Assembly: GCF_003044065.1 (NCBI RefSeq)
Contig: NZ_PZJJ01000004.1
Location: forward strand, 62,001 to 126,000
Length of the DNA: 64,000 bases
Source: Alkalicoccus saliphilus
GTDB taxonomy: Bacteria > Bacillota > Bacilli > Bacillales > Salisediminibacteriaceae
Direction of reading: 5' to 3'
Made by a program: the position numbers and the translations under genes. Position 1 is the first letter of the stretch. Every line of letters begins with the position of its first letter. This document shows positions 43,481 to 51,166 of this stretch, piece after piece. The notes beneath the pieces were generated by a model. The model was not told where the DNA came from, made no database searches, and saw only the letters and a program-made list of their open reading frames with translations.

Positions 43481-43978
43481 ATGAGCCAGGTAACATTTAA
43501 GCAGAACCCAGTAACATTATCCGGAGAAGGAAAAGCAACAGGTGATAAAGCACCATCCTTTAAAGTACTCGCAACAGATCTTTCTGAAGTAACACTGGAA
43601 GAAGCAGAAGGTAAAAAACTGCTTATCAGTGTCGTACCTTCTATAGATACAGGCACGTGCGATAAACAGACGCGCCGTTTCAATGAAGAAGCTGCCGGTG
43701 TTGAAGGTGCAGAAGTATGGACCATCAGTGCAGATCTTCCTTTCGCTCAGCGCCGCTGGTGTGCAGCTGCCGGTCTGGAGGATGCGAAAGTTTTCTCCGA
43801 TCACCGGGAGCTGGATTTCGGTGATAAATTTGGAGTAATTATTGACGAGCTGCGACTTCTTTCCCGTTCTGTATTCGTTATCAACGAAGCGGGGGAAATC
43901 ACGTACTCTGAAGTCGTCTCTGAAGTATCAGAGCATCCGGATTATGACAAAGCCGTTGAAGCATTAAAACAGGCGTAG
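43481..43978 (+). CDS. tpx: Thiol peroxidase Tpx
   Basis: A 165-residue atypical 2-Cys peroxiredoxin that reduces peroxides with thioredoxin. The peroxidatic Cys is C60 in SIDTGTCDKQTRRFN and the resolving Cys is C94 in AQRRWCAAAG. The ATG start has aaaggagg 8 bases upstream; the frame is open further up into yteJ but without a start signal. Position after yteJ is as in B. subtilis. Confidence 0.97.
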   Translation: MSQVTFKQNPVTLSGEGKATGDKAPSFKVLATDLSEVTLEEAEGKKLLISVVPSIDTGTCDKQTRRFNEEAAGVEGAEVWTISADLPFAQRRWCAAAGLEDAKVFSDHRELDFGDKFGVIIDELRLLSRSVFVINEAGEITYSEVVSEVSEHPDYDKAVEALKQA

Positions 43979-44002
43979 GTACTCTCTTTAAAAAAACATC
44001 CA

Positions 44003-44032
44003 GGAAGTCGGCGGTCATATCCGCCGGCTTCC
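44003..44032 (+). terminator. Terminator of tpx
   Basis: A 12-bp stem ggaagtcggcgg / ccgccggcttcc with a 6-base loop, followed by gtctgttt. Confidence 0.85.
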
Positions 44033-44036
44033 GTCT

Positions 44037-44130
44037 GTTTATAAAGTGATTTTATACATAGGCAGTCGATTCCCTGTTTCTGTCCCGGGCGGCTTTTATA
44101 AAGTACTCCAGCCTTTCAGCTGGAAGAAAA
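44037..44130 (+). repeat. Left-end fragment of the dispersed repeat (copy 5)
   Basis: gtttataaagtgattttatacataggcagtcgattccctg aligns base by base with the left end of copy 2 (29335-29374). It begins 4-5 bases after the tpx terminator. The right half is missing. Confidence 0.6.
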
Positions 44131-44181
44131 ACGTGTTATCCTTTATCGTTGGAATAAACAGCAGAGAAATGAGGGATCAAG

Positions 44182-45168
44182 ATGGAAGAATCGACAAATA
44201 CAGAAAAATATCACCACGTACTGGATCAGGGAGCAGAGCTTCTTCAAAAAGAAGAAGACAGCCTGTACCTGGAAGCTCTCGGCAGTATGGGGGAAATATT
44301 ATTTCAGCAGGAAATTCCGGAAAATTTCAGCAGTGATTCCAGGAAAAAACTAACGGAAATCATGCAGCAGCTTCCGTCAGAGGTTCACCGGGAAGAAATC
44401 CGCCGTGCGGTGCAGCTGGCAGTGCTCAAAGGCATGAAGGAAGCCACGCAGCCCCACCATGCCCTGACTCCGGATGCGGTGGCTCTGTTCATCGGGTATT
44501 TGCTGGATAAAATATTAACGAAAGAAACAGAAGATCCGCTCGTGATTTTTGATCCGGCGGCAGGAGCAGGCAATCTCATGACAGCTGCTTTGAATCAGCT
44601 TTCCAAGAACGCTCATTTTATCGGGGCGGAACCGGACGAAACGCTCCTTAAACTTGCTTACGTTAATGCCAATCTGCAGGAGCATTCAGTGGATTTATTC
44701 CATCAGGACAGTGTGTCCTCTCCTGCAGTTGATAATCTGCACGCTGTTGTTTCTGATCTCCCGGCGGGTTATTATCCGGATGACAAAACAGCGGCTGATT
44801 TCAAGACAGCGGCTGACTCGGGCCATACGTATGTTCACCATCTGCTTATTGAAAAAAGTCTGCAGCATGTCCGGGAAGGTGGTTTTTTAATTTTCCTTAT
44901 CCCAAACGGTCTGTTTCAGTCAGAACAGGCTGACAAGCTTCAGGAAATGCTGAAGCAGAAAGCGGATATTTATTCGGTGCTGCAGCTGCCGCAGACAATG
45001 TTTAAGTCCAGGGAAGCGGGGAAAAGTATTCTCATACTACGCCGAAAGAAACAGGGGATTGTTCCACCGAAACAGGCACTGCTCGCAGAGCTTCCTTCGT
45101 TTACGAGAGAAGCGGCGCTAGCCGATATGATGCAGCGGATTTCTGCGTGGTTCGACGAACATTTGTAG
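44182..45168 (+). CDS. ytxK: YtxK, class I SAM-dependent methyltransferase (N6-adenine type fold)
   Basis: A 328-residue protein with an N-terminal helical domain and a methyltransferase core. SAM motif I is FDPAAGAGNLMTA, and the catalytic-loop equivalent is SDLPAGYYP where DNA N6-adenine methylases have (N/D)PP(Y/F). The changed motif suggests a non-DNA or altered substrate; the real one is unknown. It precedes ackA, as in B. subtilis (ytxK-ackA). The ATG follows gggatcaag. Confidence 0.88.
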   Translation: MEESTNTEKYHHVLDQGAELLQKEEDSLYLEALGSMGEILFQQEIPENFSSDSRKKLTEIMQQLPSEVHREEIRRAVQLAVLKGMKEATQPHHALTPDAVALFIGYLLDKILTKETEDPLVIFDPAAGAGNLMTAALNQLSKNAHFIGAEPDETLLKLAYVNANLQEHSVDLFHQDSVSSPAVDNLHAVVSDLPAGYYPDDKTAADFKTAADSGHTYVHHLLIEKSLQHVREGGFLIFLIPNGLFQSEQADKLQEMLKQKADIYSVLQLPQTMFKSREAGKSILILRRKKQGIVPPKQALLAELPSFTREAALADMMQRISAWFDEHL

Positions 45169-45233
45169 GAACTAAAATATTCCATCTGTTTCAAAGATTG
45201 ACGTTGAATACGATTACAACATCTTTATAATTC

Positions 45234-45247
45234 TGAAAACGCTGCTA
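45234..45247 (+). promoter_or_regulatory. Candidate CcpA-binding cre site upstream of ackA
   Basis: TGAAAACGCTGCTA matches the left and central part of the cre consensus (TGAAARCGYTTWCA), with mismatches in the right arm. It lies about 59 bases upstream of the expected transcription start from the promoter below, close to the activating cre position of B. subtilis ackA. Confidence 0.5.
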
Positions 45248-45264
45248 TGTAAGGATTTTTTATG

Positions 45265-45292
45265 TTTACTGTGTTATAGTTGGTTTTATAAA
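45265..45292 (+). promoter_or_regulatory. Promoter for ackA
   Basis: TTTACT, a 16-base spacer and TATAAA, 70 bases upstream of the ackA start. A second TATAAT at 45226-45231 could be an alternative -10. Confidence 0.55.
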
Positions 45293-45361
45293 AAAGATAA
45301 TACAGATGTTGTGTACAGGTGGTTTATCTCGTACACACACTATAAAGGAGCGGTGAACAGA

Positions 45362-46552
45362 ATGGCTAAAATAATGGCGATCAATGCCGGCAGTTCTTCT
45401 TTAAAGTTTCAGCTGCTGGAAATGCCTGAAGAAAAAATCGTGACAAAGGGCCTTGTTGAACGGATCGGAATGGACGATGCCGTTTTTGCGATTGAAGTAA
45501 ATGGGGAAAAGAAAAAGGAAACACTGAAAATTACAGACCACGCTCAGGCAGTGAAAATCCTCCTGGACAAACTGACCCGCTATCATATTATCGAGTCGCT
45601 GAACGAAATAGAAGGAATCGGACACCGTGTGGTTCATGGCGGAGAGAAATTTAACGATTCTGTATTAATTACAGACGAAGTAATCGCAGGTATCGAAGAA
45701 GTTTCGGAGCTTGCTCCGCTTCACAATCCGGCTAATCTGACCGGAATTCGTGCTTTTAAAGAAGTGCTGCCTGATGTTCCGGCAGTAGCGGTATTTGATA
45801 CGGCATTTCATCAAACAATGCCCGAGGAGTCCTATTTGTACAGCCTTCCGTACGAGTATTACGAAAAGTACGGTATCCGGAAGTACGGCTTCCACGGAAC
45901 ATCCCATAAGTATGTGTCCGAACGAGCGGCGGAGCTGTTGAACCGTCCTGTGGAAAATCTTCGTCTTATTTCATGCCACCTCGGTAACGGTGCTTCTATT
46001 GCAGCAATTGAAGGCGGCAAGTCGATTGATACCTCCATGGGCTTTACGCCGCTTGCTGGGGTAACGATGGGAACCCGTTCCGGAAATATCGATCCGGCCC
46101 TTATTCCATATATTATGGAGAAGGCGGATCTTTCAGCAGAAGAAGTAATGGATGTGCTTAACAAGCGGAGTGGAATGCTCGCTCTATCCGGATTTTCCAG
46201 TGACCTCCGTGACATTGAAGAACAGGCGTCAGAGGGCAATGAACGTGCGCGTCTTGCACTGGAAGTATTCACTTCCCGTATTCATAAATATATCGGTTCC
46301 TATGCTGCCCGTATGCACGGACTGGATGCCGTTGTATTTACAGCAGGAATCGGAGAAAACAGTGATGTAATACGTGCTCAAGTACTGAAAGGTCTTGAAT
46401 TTATGGGAATATACTGGGACCCGGCACTGAATAAAATTCGTGGTCAGGAAGCGTTTATTAACTACCCGCATTCTCCAGTGAAAGTAATTGTTATCCCGAC
46501 GAATGAAGAAGTAGTAATTGCCCGTGACACGATGCGTCTTGGCAGCCACTGA
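45362..46552 (+). CDS. ackA: Acetate kinase AckA
   Basis: A 396-residue enzyme that makes ATP and acetate from acetyl phosphate in overflow metabolism. Conserved blocks: [81 protein letters not shown] and [10 protein letters not shown]. Length and start (aaggagcgg upstream) are standard. With CcpA in the same window and a cre-like site upstream, activation by CcpA on good carbon sources is likely. Confidence 0.97.
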   Translation: MAKIMAINAGSSSLKFQLLEMPEEKIVTKGLVERIGMDDAVFAIEVNGEKKKETLKITDHAQAVKILLDKLTRYHIIESLNEIEGIGHRVVHGGEKFNDSVLITDEVIAGIEEVSELAPLHNPANLTGIRAFKEVLPDVPAVAVFDTAFHQTMPEESYLYSLPYEYYEKYGIRKYGFHGTSHKYVSERAAELLNRPVENLRLISCHLGNGASIAAIEGGKSIDTSMGFTPLAGVTMGTRSGNIDPALIPYIMEKADLSAEEVMDVLNKRSGMLALSGFSSDLRDIEEQASEGNERARLALEVFTSRIHKYIGSYAARMHGLDAVVFTAGIGENSDVIRAQVLKGLEFMGIYWDPALNKIRGQEAFINYPHSPVKVIVIPTNEEVVIARDTMRLGSH

Positions 46553-46559
46553 TAAAAAA

Positions 46560-46661
46560 TTATCAGCTGAAGACCAGCCCCACGGCAGGCTCGGTAAGAG
46601 AAGGAGTCTATACTCGGACTGGAATAAATATTCTAAAACGATCATTTAATCAACAAGCTGA
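46560..46661 (+). repeat. Right-end fragment of the dispersed repeat (copy 4)
   Basis: gaagaccagccccacggcaggct, tatactcggactggaataaatattct and atttaatcaacaag align with the right end of copy 2 (29661-29757). It lies between the ackA stop codon and a terminator hairpin, with no left end. Confidence 0.75.
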
Positions 46662-46697
46662 AAAAACCCCCTCATAATGAGGGGGCCTTTTTTACGA
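46662..46697. terminator. Terminator between ackA and uspA
   Basis: aaaaaaccccctcat / atgagggggccttttt with a short loop; strong on both strands, serving convergent ackA and uspA. Confidence 0.9.
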
Positions 46698-46729
46698 TAT
46701 AGGAAGAAAATAATTGGTTGTTCCGGTTA

Positions 46730-47200
46730 TCAGGCGTCGTTACCGGCTCCTGCTTGTTCTGTTTCAGTACGGACAATTAGAACGTCACAGGCAGCGTGGC
46801 GCGTGATATGCTCTGAAACGCTCCCGATAAGGAAACGTTCTACAGCGTTAAGCCCGGTGGCACCGGTTACAATTAAATCCACGTTATGTTTTTTTGCAAC
46901 GTCCTTTGCGATTTTCACTTTCGGGGAACCATAGTCAAGCACGAGCGTGACATCCGTAACACCTTCTTTTTCAGCAAGGGCTTTATACTCATTGAGCATA
47001 TCCTTGGCATACTGCTCAGCCTCTGAAAAAATTGTTCTGTCGTAGTGCTCTACCGATGCGAAAGTACGGGTGTCGACAATGTGGGTTAAAAGCAGCTTTG
47101 CTTCATGGTCTTTAGCCATAAGGGCGGCTTTCCGGAATGCTCTTTTTGCTTCGTCGGAACCATCAACTGCAACGAGAATTGTGTTATAACGGATAGACAA
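46730..47200 (-). CDS. uspA: Universal stress protein (UspA family)
   Basis: A 156-residue USP-fold protein. The ATP-binding motif G-x2-G-x9-G(S/T) is visible as GATGLNAVERFLIGSVSE, with N-terminal ILVAVDGSDEAKRAF. Such proteins bind ATP and help survival in stress; no partner is known. The start has ggggaggag upstream. A sigma-B-type promoter precedes it, which fits a general-stress role. Confidence 0.93.
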   Translation of the reverse strand: MSIRYNTILVAVDGSDEAKRAFRKAALMAKDHEAKLLLTHIVDTRTFASVEHYDRTIFSEAEQYAKDMLNEYKALAEKEGVTDVTLVLDYGSPKVKIAKDVAKKHNVDLIVTGATGLNAVERFLIGSVSEHITRHAACDVLIVRTETEQAGAGNDA

Positions 47201-47232
47201 GACGATCTCCTCCCCATAATTACAATTTGATC

Positions 47233-47252
47233 TCCTAAAGGGATATTTAGGA
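47233..47252. promoter_or_regulatory. Inverted repeat in the uspA leader
   Basis: TCCTAAA and TTTAGGA form perfect 7-base arms with a 6-base centre, between the sigma-B-type promoter and the uspA start. It could be an operator or an RNA hairpin. Confidence 0.4.
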
Positions 47253-47270
47253 AATCTTTCTACATATCAT

Positions 47271-47295
47271 TATCCCATAATTATGAAAATTAAAC
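47271..47295 (-). promoter_or_regulatory. Sigma-B promoter for uspA
   Basis: On the minus strand: GTTTAA, a 13-base spacer and GGGATA, an almost perfect match to the B. subtilis sigma-B consensus (GTTTAA - 12 to 15 - GGGTAT). Confidence 0.75.
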
Positions 47296-47387
47296 TAGTG
47301 TTATTTTCCAGCTCCGAGTATATCAGTTGAGAACGAAGGCTCTTTATATCACAATAAGTATTAGAAAGCTAACTTGTAAAGGTGGGA

Positions 47388-48155
47388 ATGTCCGTGCGCC
47401 ATGCGATTATTACAGCCGGGACAAAGGGGTTGGGAAAAAAGGTGACAGATGCGCTGCTGGAGAAAGGGTATTCTGTTACAGTCAACTACCGGTCCGATGA
47501 AAAAACAAAGGATGAAAGAAAAGAAGAATGGGCTTTTTACAAAGACAGGATCCAGTTTGTGCAGGGGGACGTTCAAAATAAACGGGACCTGGAGCGTCTG
47601 ACCGAAGCGGCAGTTTCTCGTTTCGGCAGAATCGATCTGCTGATTCTGAATGCCGGTCCGTACATTTTTGAGCGGAAGGCGCTTGCTGATTATGAAGAGG
47701 CAGAATGGCACAGTATGATTAACGGCAATTTAAATGCGGCTTTTTATATGCTTAAGCTTGTAGTTCCTATTATGCGCAAACAACAGTTCGGCCGTATTGT
47801 TACGTTTGGTTTTCAGGGGGCTGATCATTCACCGGGGTGGCTCTTCAGGGCTGCATTTGCTGCCTCCAAGGCAGGCCTTACTTCCTTAACGAAATCTGTT
47901 TCCATTGAAGAAGCCCCAAATGGAATTACAGCGAATATGGTATGTCCGGGAGAGATACTCGGGGAGATGAAAGAAGGAAGTATAGCAGATTCCAAAAAGC
48001 TTCCTGATGAACGCACACCGGTTGGGAGGTCCGGAACGGGGGAGGACATTGCGAGGACTGTGCTCTTTCTGACAGCTGATGATGCTGATATGATCACAGG
48101 GAGTGTTGTGGAAGTGACCGGAGGAATGGACGTTCTTCATAAACACCGTTCCTGA
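47388..48155 (+). CDS. ytkK: Short-chain dehydrogenase/reductase family protein YtkK
   Basis: A 255-residue Rossmann-fold protein of the SDR family. The nucleotide-binding glycine motif is TAGTKGLGK and the structural NAG motif is present (ILNAGP). The catalytic Tyr of YxxxK is Phe here (FAASK), and the usual catalytic Ser strand reads TFGFQG. Classical oxidoreductase activity is therefore doubtful; it may bind a nucleotide without standard SDR chemistry. A C-terminal GSVVEVTGGMDVL follows the FabG pattern. Start: ATG 47388, or GTG 47394 with better spacing to aaaggtgg. Confidence 0.85.
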   Translation: MSVRHAIITAGTKGLGKKVTDALLEKGYSVTVNYRSDEKTKDERKEEWAFYKDRIQFVQGDVQNKRDLERLTEAAVSRFGRIDLLILNAGPYIFERKALADYEEAEWHSMINGNLNAAFYMLKLVVPIMRKQQFGRIVTFGFQGADHSPGWLFRAAFAASKAGLTSLTKSVSIEEAPNGITANMVCPGEILGEMKEGSIADSKKLPDERTPVGRSGTGEDIARTVLFLTADDADMITGSVVEVTGGMDVLHKHRS

Positions 48156-48208
48156 GCTGAGACCTCTCTTGAATTAGTGAAAGAGGACCGGGTGTGACGA
48201 ATCAGCGC

Positions 48209-48250
48209 CCCCCCCCCCGTTGAAGGCTTTGCTTCCTTCAGCGGGGGGGA
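48209..48250. terminator. Long terminator hairpin with poly-C tract between ytkK and pepQ
   Basis: A 15-bp stem (cccccccgttgaagg / ccttcagcggggggg, one G-U) with an 8-base loop separates two convergent genes. The left arm extends into an 11-base C run (48209-48219) that is likely to vary in length. Confidence 0.75.
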
Positions 48251-48282
48251 TTACGTCCGTTGTTTGGATATATTCAGTATCT

Positions 48283-49383
48283 TTATTTTTCAGATGGGAT
48301 AACCTGGAGCTCTTTTGGATAAGTAGTCAAAATGCGGCTGCCTTCTGCTGTTACATGCAGGTCATCCTCAATTCTTACACCAAACTGTCCCGGCAGATAA
48401 ATTCCCGGTTCGATAGTAAAAGCCATTCCTTCTTCCAGAATACGGGTGTTTTCCTCATTCATCGAAGGCAGCTCGTGAACTTCTATACCGATGCCGTGAC
48501 CGATCCGGTGTGGGAAAAAACTGCCAAACCCGGCCTGTTCTATCACCTCCCGGGCAGCTTTGTCGAGATTTCCTGCGGCGGTACCCGGCTTTACGAGAGA
48601 AAGTGCTGCCTCCTGTGCTTCAAGTACCGTATTGTATACGGTCCGCTGTTTTTCTGTTGCGTGATCGAAAAAGACCGTTCTTGTAATATCAGAGGCGTAT
48701 CCCTGCCAGATGACCCCTAGATCAAAAAGGACGCTGTCACCTTTTTGCAGTGTTCTGGAGCCGGGGTTTCCGTGGGGATCGCCGCCTTTTTCCCCGAATA
48801 ATACCATCGTCGAAAAAGACATTTCCCTGATGCCGCGTCGTTTCATTTCGAATTCGACTGCTGCTACAACTTCCATTTCCGTGACGCCTTCCTTTAAATG
48901 AGCGATACCGGTTTTGATTCCGATGTCAGCAAAAGCAGCAGCTTCCTGCATCAATTGCAGTTCATCCGGCTCTTTAATAAGTCGCTGCTCAAGCAGAAGG
49001 GCATCTGCCTGGGCAAATTCGGCCTGCGGGACAGTTTCTTTCCATTTTTCCAGCCGCGCCCAGGATATGGAGGATTCCAGTGCAATTTTCCGTGTTGGAA
49101 TACTGGCTTCCTGAAGATACTCCCCGATTTTCACCCATGGATCTTCGGAGTCAGTATATCCGATTACCGGACCGTCCGTAAAAACTTCTTCGATTTGATG
49201 AACTTCCATCGAAGGACAAACGACGGCAGTCCCTCCGTTTTTGAAAACAAGGGCTCCGAGCAGTCTCTCATGGGGATCGGCATCAAAGCCTGTCAGATAA
49301 AACACGTTCGGTCGTGTCTGGACCATTAAAATATCCCAGTCAGCGGCACTCATATACTCTTGAATCGATTGTATGCGGGGCAT
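48283..49383 (-). CDS. pepQ: Xaa-Pro dipeptidase (M24B family)
   Basis: A 366-residue metallopeptidase that cleaves X-Pro dipeptides or N-terminal X-Pro bonds. A creatinase-like N-terminal domain (NVFYLTGFDADPHERLL) is followed by a pita-bread catalytic domain with metal ligands in DLGVIWQGYASDITRT, HRIGHGIGIEVHELP, FTIEPGIY and RIEDDL. Length is normal for the family. Single gene, convergent with ytkK. The ATG follows aaaggag. Confidence 0.93.
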   Translation of the reverse strand: MPRIQSIQEYMSAADWDILMVQTRPNVFYLTGFDADPHERLLGALVFKNGGTAVVCPSMEVHQIEEVFTDGPVIGYTDSEDPWVKIGEYLQEASIPTRKIALESSISWARLEKWKETVPQAEFAQADALLLEQRLIKEPDELQLMQEAAAFADIGIKTGIAHLKEGVTEMEVVAAVEFEMKRRGIREMSFSTMVLFGEKGGDPHGNPGSRTLQKGDSVLFDLGVIWQGYASDITRTVFFDHATEKQRTVYNTVLEAQEAALSLVKPGTAAGNLDKAAREVIEQAGFGSFFPHRIGHGIGIEVHELPSMNEENTRILEEGMAFTIEPGIYLPGQFGVRIEDDLHVTAEGSRILTTYPKELQVIPSEK

Positions 49384-49501
49384 TGATAAACTCCTTTCAG
49401 ATTGGCAGTTACGGCTATCATATCATAAACCTATGCATATCTGACCGGGAAACAGGGTAAGGGAAGTTGTGAATATTATTTACAGAAGGAGTGGGAAAGT
49501 C

Positions 49502-50185
49502 ATGAAAGTATCCTATCACGGACATTCTGTCGTCAAAATCGAAACGAACGGTACGAATATTTTTATTGATCCTTTTATAACAGGCAACGAAACAACAGAC
49601 TTGAAAGCGGATGACACAAAAGCTGATGTGATACTTCTTACACATGGGCACAATGATCACGTCGGCGATACGGTGGAAATGGCGAAACGAAACGATGCAC
49701 TCGTCGTAGCGCCTTTCGAACTGGCCACATACCTCGGGTTCCAGGGAGTAAATGCCCATCCGATGCATATCGGTGGTAAACATGAATTTGCTTTTGGACG
49801 TGTTGAACTTACTCAGGCCTTTCACGGTTCTGCGTATACAGAAGAGGAAAACCAGCGCATCGTGTATACAGGCATGCCTGCAGGTATTGTCTTCACTGCC
49901 GAGGGAAAAACGATATATCATGCTGGAGACACCGGCCTGTTCTCTGATCTGAAGCTGATTGGTGAAAAGCATAATATTGATCTTGCCTTCCTGCCTATTG
50001 GAGATAACTTCACGATGGGGCCGGAAGACGCCGCGCTCGCTGCGGAATGGGTGAAAGCTGATAAAGTTGTGCCGATCCATTTCAATACGTTCCCTGTTAT
50101 TGAGCAGGATCCGCAGGCTTTTGTAGATTCACTTAAAAACACCGAGGGAATTGCCATGAAAGCTGGGGATGAACTGGAATTGTAA
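49502..50185 (+). CDS. ytkL: Metal-dependent hydrolase YtkL (UPF0173)
   Basis: A 227-residue metallo-beta-lactamase-fold protein, nearly identical in length to B. subtilis YtkL. The zinc motif is [10 protein letters not shown], with further ligands in [11 protein letters not shown] and [10 protein letters not shown]. The natural substrate is unknown. The start is the ATG ([13 protein letters not shown]) with agaaggag 8-10 bases upstream. Single gene. Confidence 0.92.
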   Translation: MKVSYHGHSVVKIETNGTNIFIDPFITGNETTDLKADDTKADVILLTHGHNDHVGDTVEMAKRNDALVVAPFELATYLGFQGVNAHPMHIGGKHEFAFGRVELTQAFHGSAYTEEENQRIVYTGMPAGIVFTAEGKTIYHAGDTGLFSDLKLIGEKHNIDLAFLPIGDNFTMGPEDAALAAEWVKADKVVPIHFNTFPVIEQDPQAFVDSLKNTEGIAMKAGDELEL

Positions 50186-50192
50186 AAAACTG

Positions 50193-50231
50193 ATAAAAAG
50201 CTTCCCGGTTATTTTCCGGGAAGCTTTTTTT
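50193..50231. terminator. Terminator between ytkL and the lipoprotein gene
   Basis: aaaaagcttcccgg / ccgggaagcttttt (about 14 bp) with a 7-base loop, for two convergent genes. Confidence 0.92.
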
Positions 50232-50238
50232 AGCCGGA

Positions 50239-50922
50239 TCAGGGCATAGGGTCGTCAGGAAATGGGGAATCATTGTTTTCAAGTGAATACAGCACTTCTT
50301 CACTGTATCTGTGGGCTGCAGAAACTGTTTCGTCTTCCTCTTCGGCATACTTTTCCTGAAGGACCGGGTAGAGCTCCTCCCAAATGACCGTGCGTGCGAC
50401 ATGATCTCTGTCAAATTCCATAAAAAATTCCTCGAGTGTCATATCGAGGCCGTCTGCCATACCGCGTATGGAAGCCGGTGTATTTGTTTCATACAGCTCG
50501 ATCTGATAGGAAGCTTCTTCTTCAATCATTTCTTCGGATACTTCCACTCCGTAATATTCTTCTGCGTAGGCACGCCATTCTTTTTCAAACCGCATTCGTT
50601 CCCTTGCAAGATCGAGCATATCCTCTGTCGTCCAGTTTTCGTTATATTCGTGCATCTGAATATAATAACGGATGAACCATTTCTCCAGGTTCTCCCGCTC
50701 ATAAGTAAATAGAGGTGCTGCATCCTGAAACACATCACGTGCTTCTTCGGTCATGGAGGCGTAATGAGCAGCCGTAAAGCTGACTTCCTGTTCCCCGAAA
50801 ATCAGTTCCACGGTGTCATCTTCATCTGCGTTAACTGGTTCGGACGGATCTTCCCCACTGCAGGCGGCAGCAAAGAGGAGAGCGGAAAAAGCAGTCAGCA
50901 GGAGCAGGCGCGGCTGGGGCAT
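50239..50922 (-). CDS. Hypothetical lipoprotein (227 aa)
   Basis: The N-terminal signal ends in the lipobox FAAAC, so it should be lipid-anchored on the outer face of the membrane. The mature part is very acidic (E/D-rich) and helical. It has a SurA N-domain-like flavour (EEMIEEEASYQIELYE) but no parvulin (PPIase) domain. No function can be named. The ATG is preceded by ggaggg. Acidic surface residues fit a salt-adapted organism, though this is weak evidence. Confidence 0.78.
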   Translation of the reverse strand: MPQPRLLLLTAFSALLFAAACSGEDPSEPVNADEDDTVELIFGEQEVSFTAAHYASMTEEARDVFQDAAPLFTYERENLEKWFIRYYIQMHEYNENWTTEDMLDLARERMRFEKEWRAYAEEYYGVEVSEEMIEEEASYQIELYETNTPASIRGMADGLDMTLEEFFMEFDRDHVARTVIWEELYPVLQEKYAEEEDETVSAAHRYSEEVLYSLENNDSPFPDDPMP

Positions 50923-51166
50923 AATACTAACCCTCCTGTCATCGTGTGTTTATATTTACTCATTATACCCTTTTTAAAGATCAAATATCGGCAAATATAT
51001 AATTGATTGTAAAAATCTCAATTTTTCTGTAATGAGGCCGGCTTCTGCCAGCTGGAAGACAGCCGGAAGCTACTTGAAGTATGCGTTTCAACCCCGTATA
51101 CTTGTGTTAGTACAGAAGGCTGGAGGAAGACTAAACAGTTTATGAAAAAGGATGTGTCGCCTTACT

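Noticed and set aside
48220-48720. Plus-strand open frame opposite pepQ
   Set aside because: It starts in the terminator hairpin and lies antisense to a clearly real gene.
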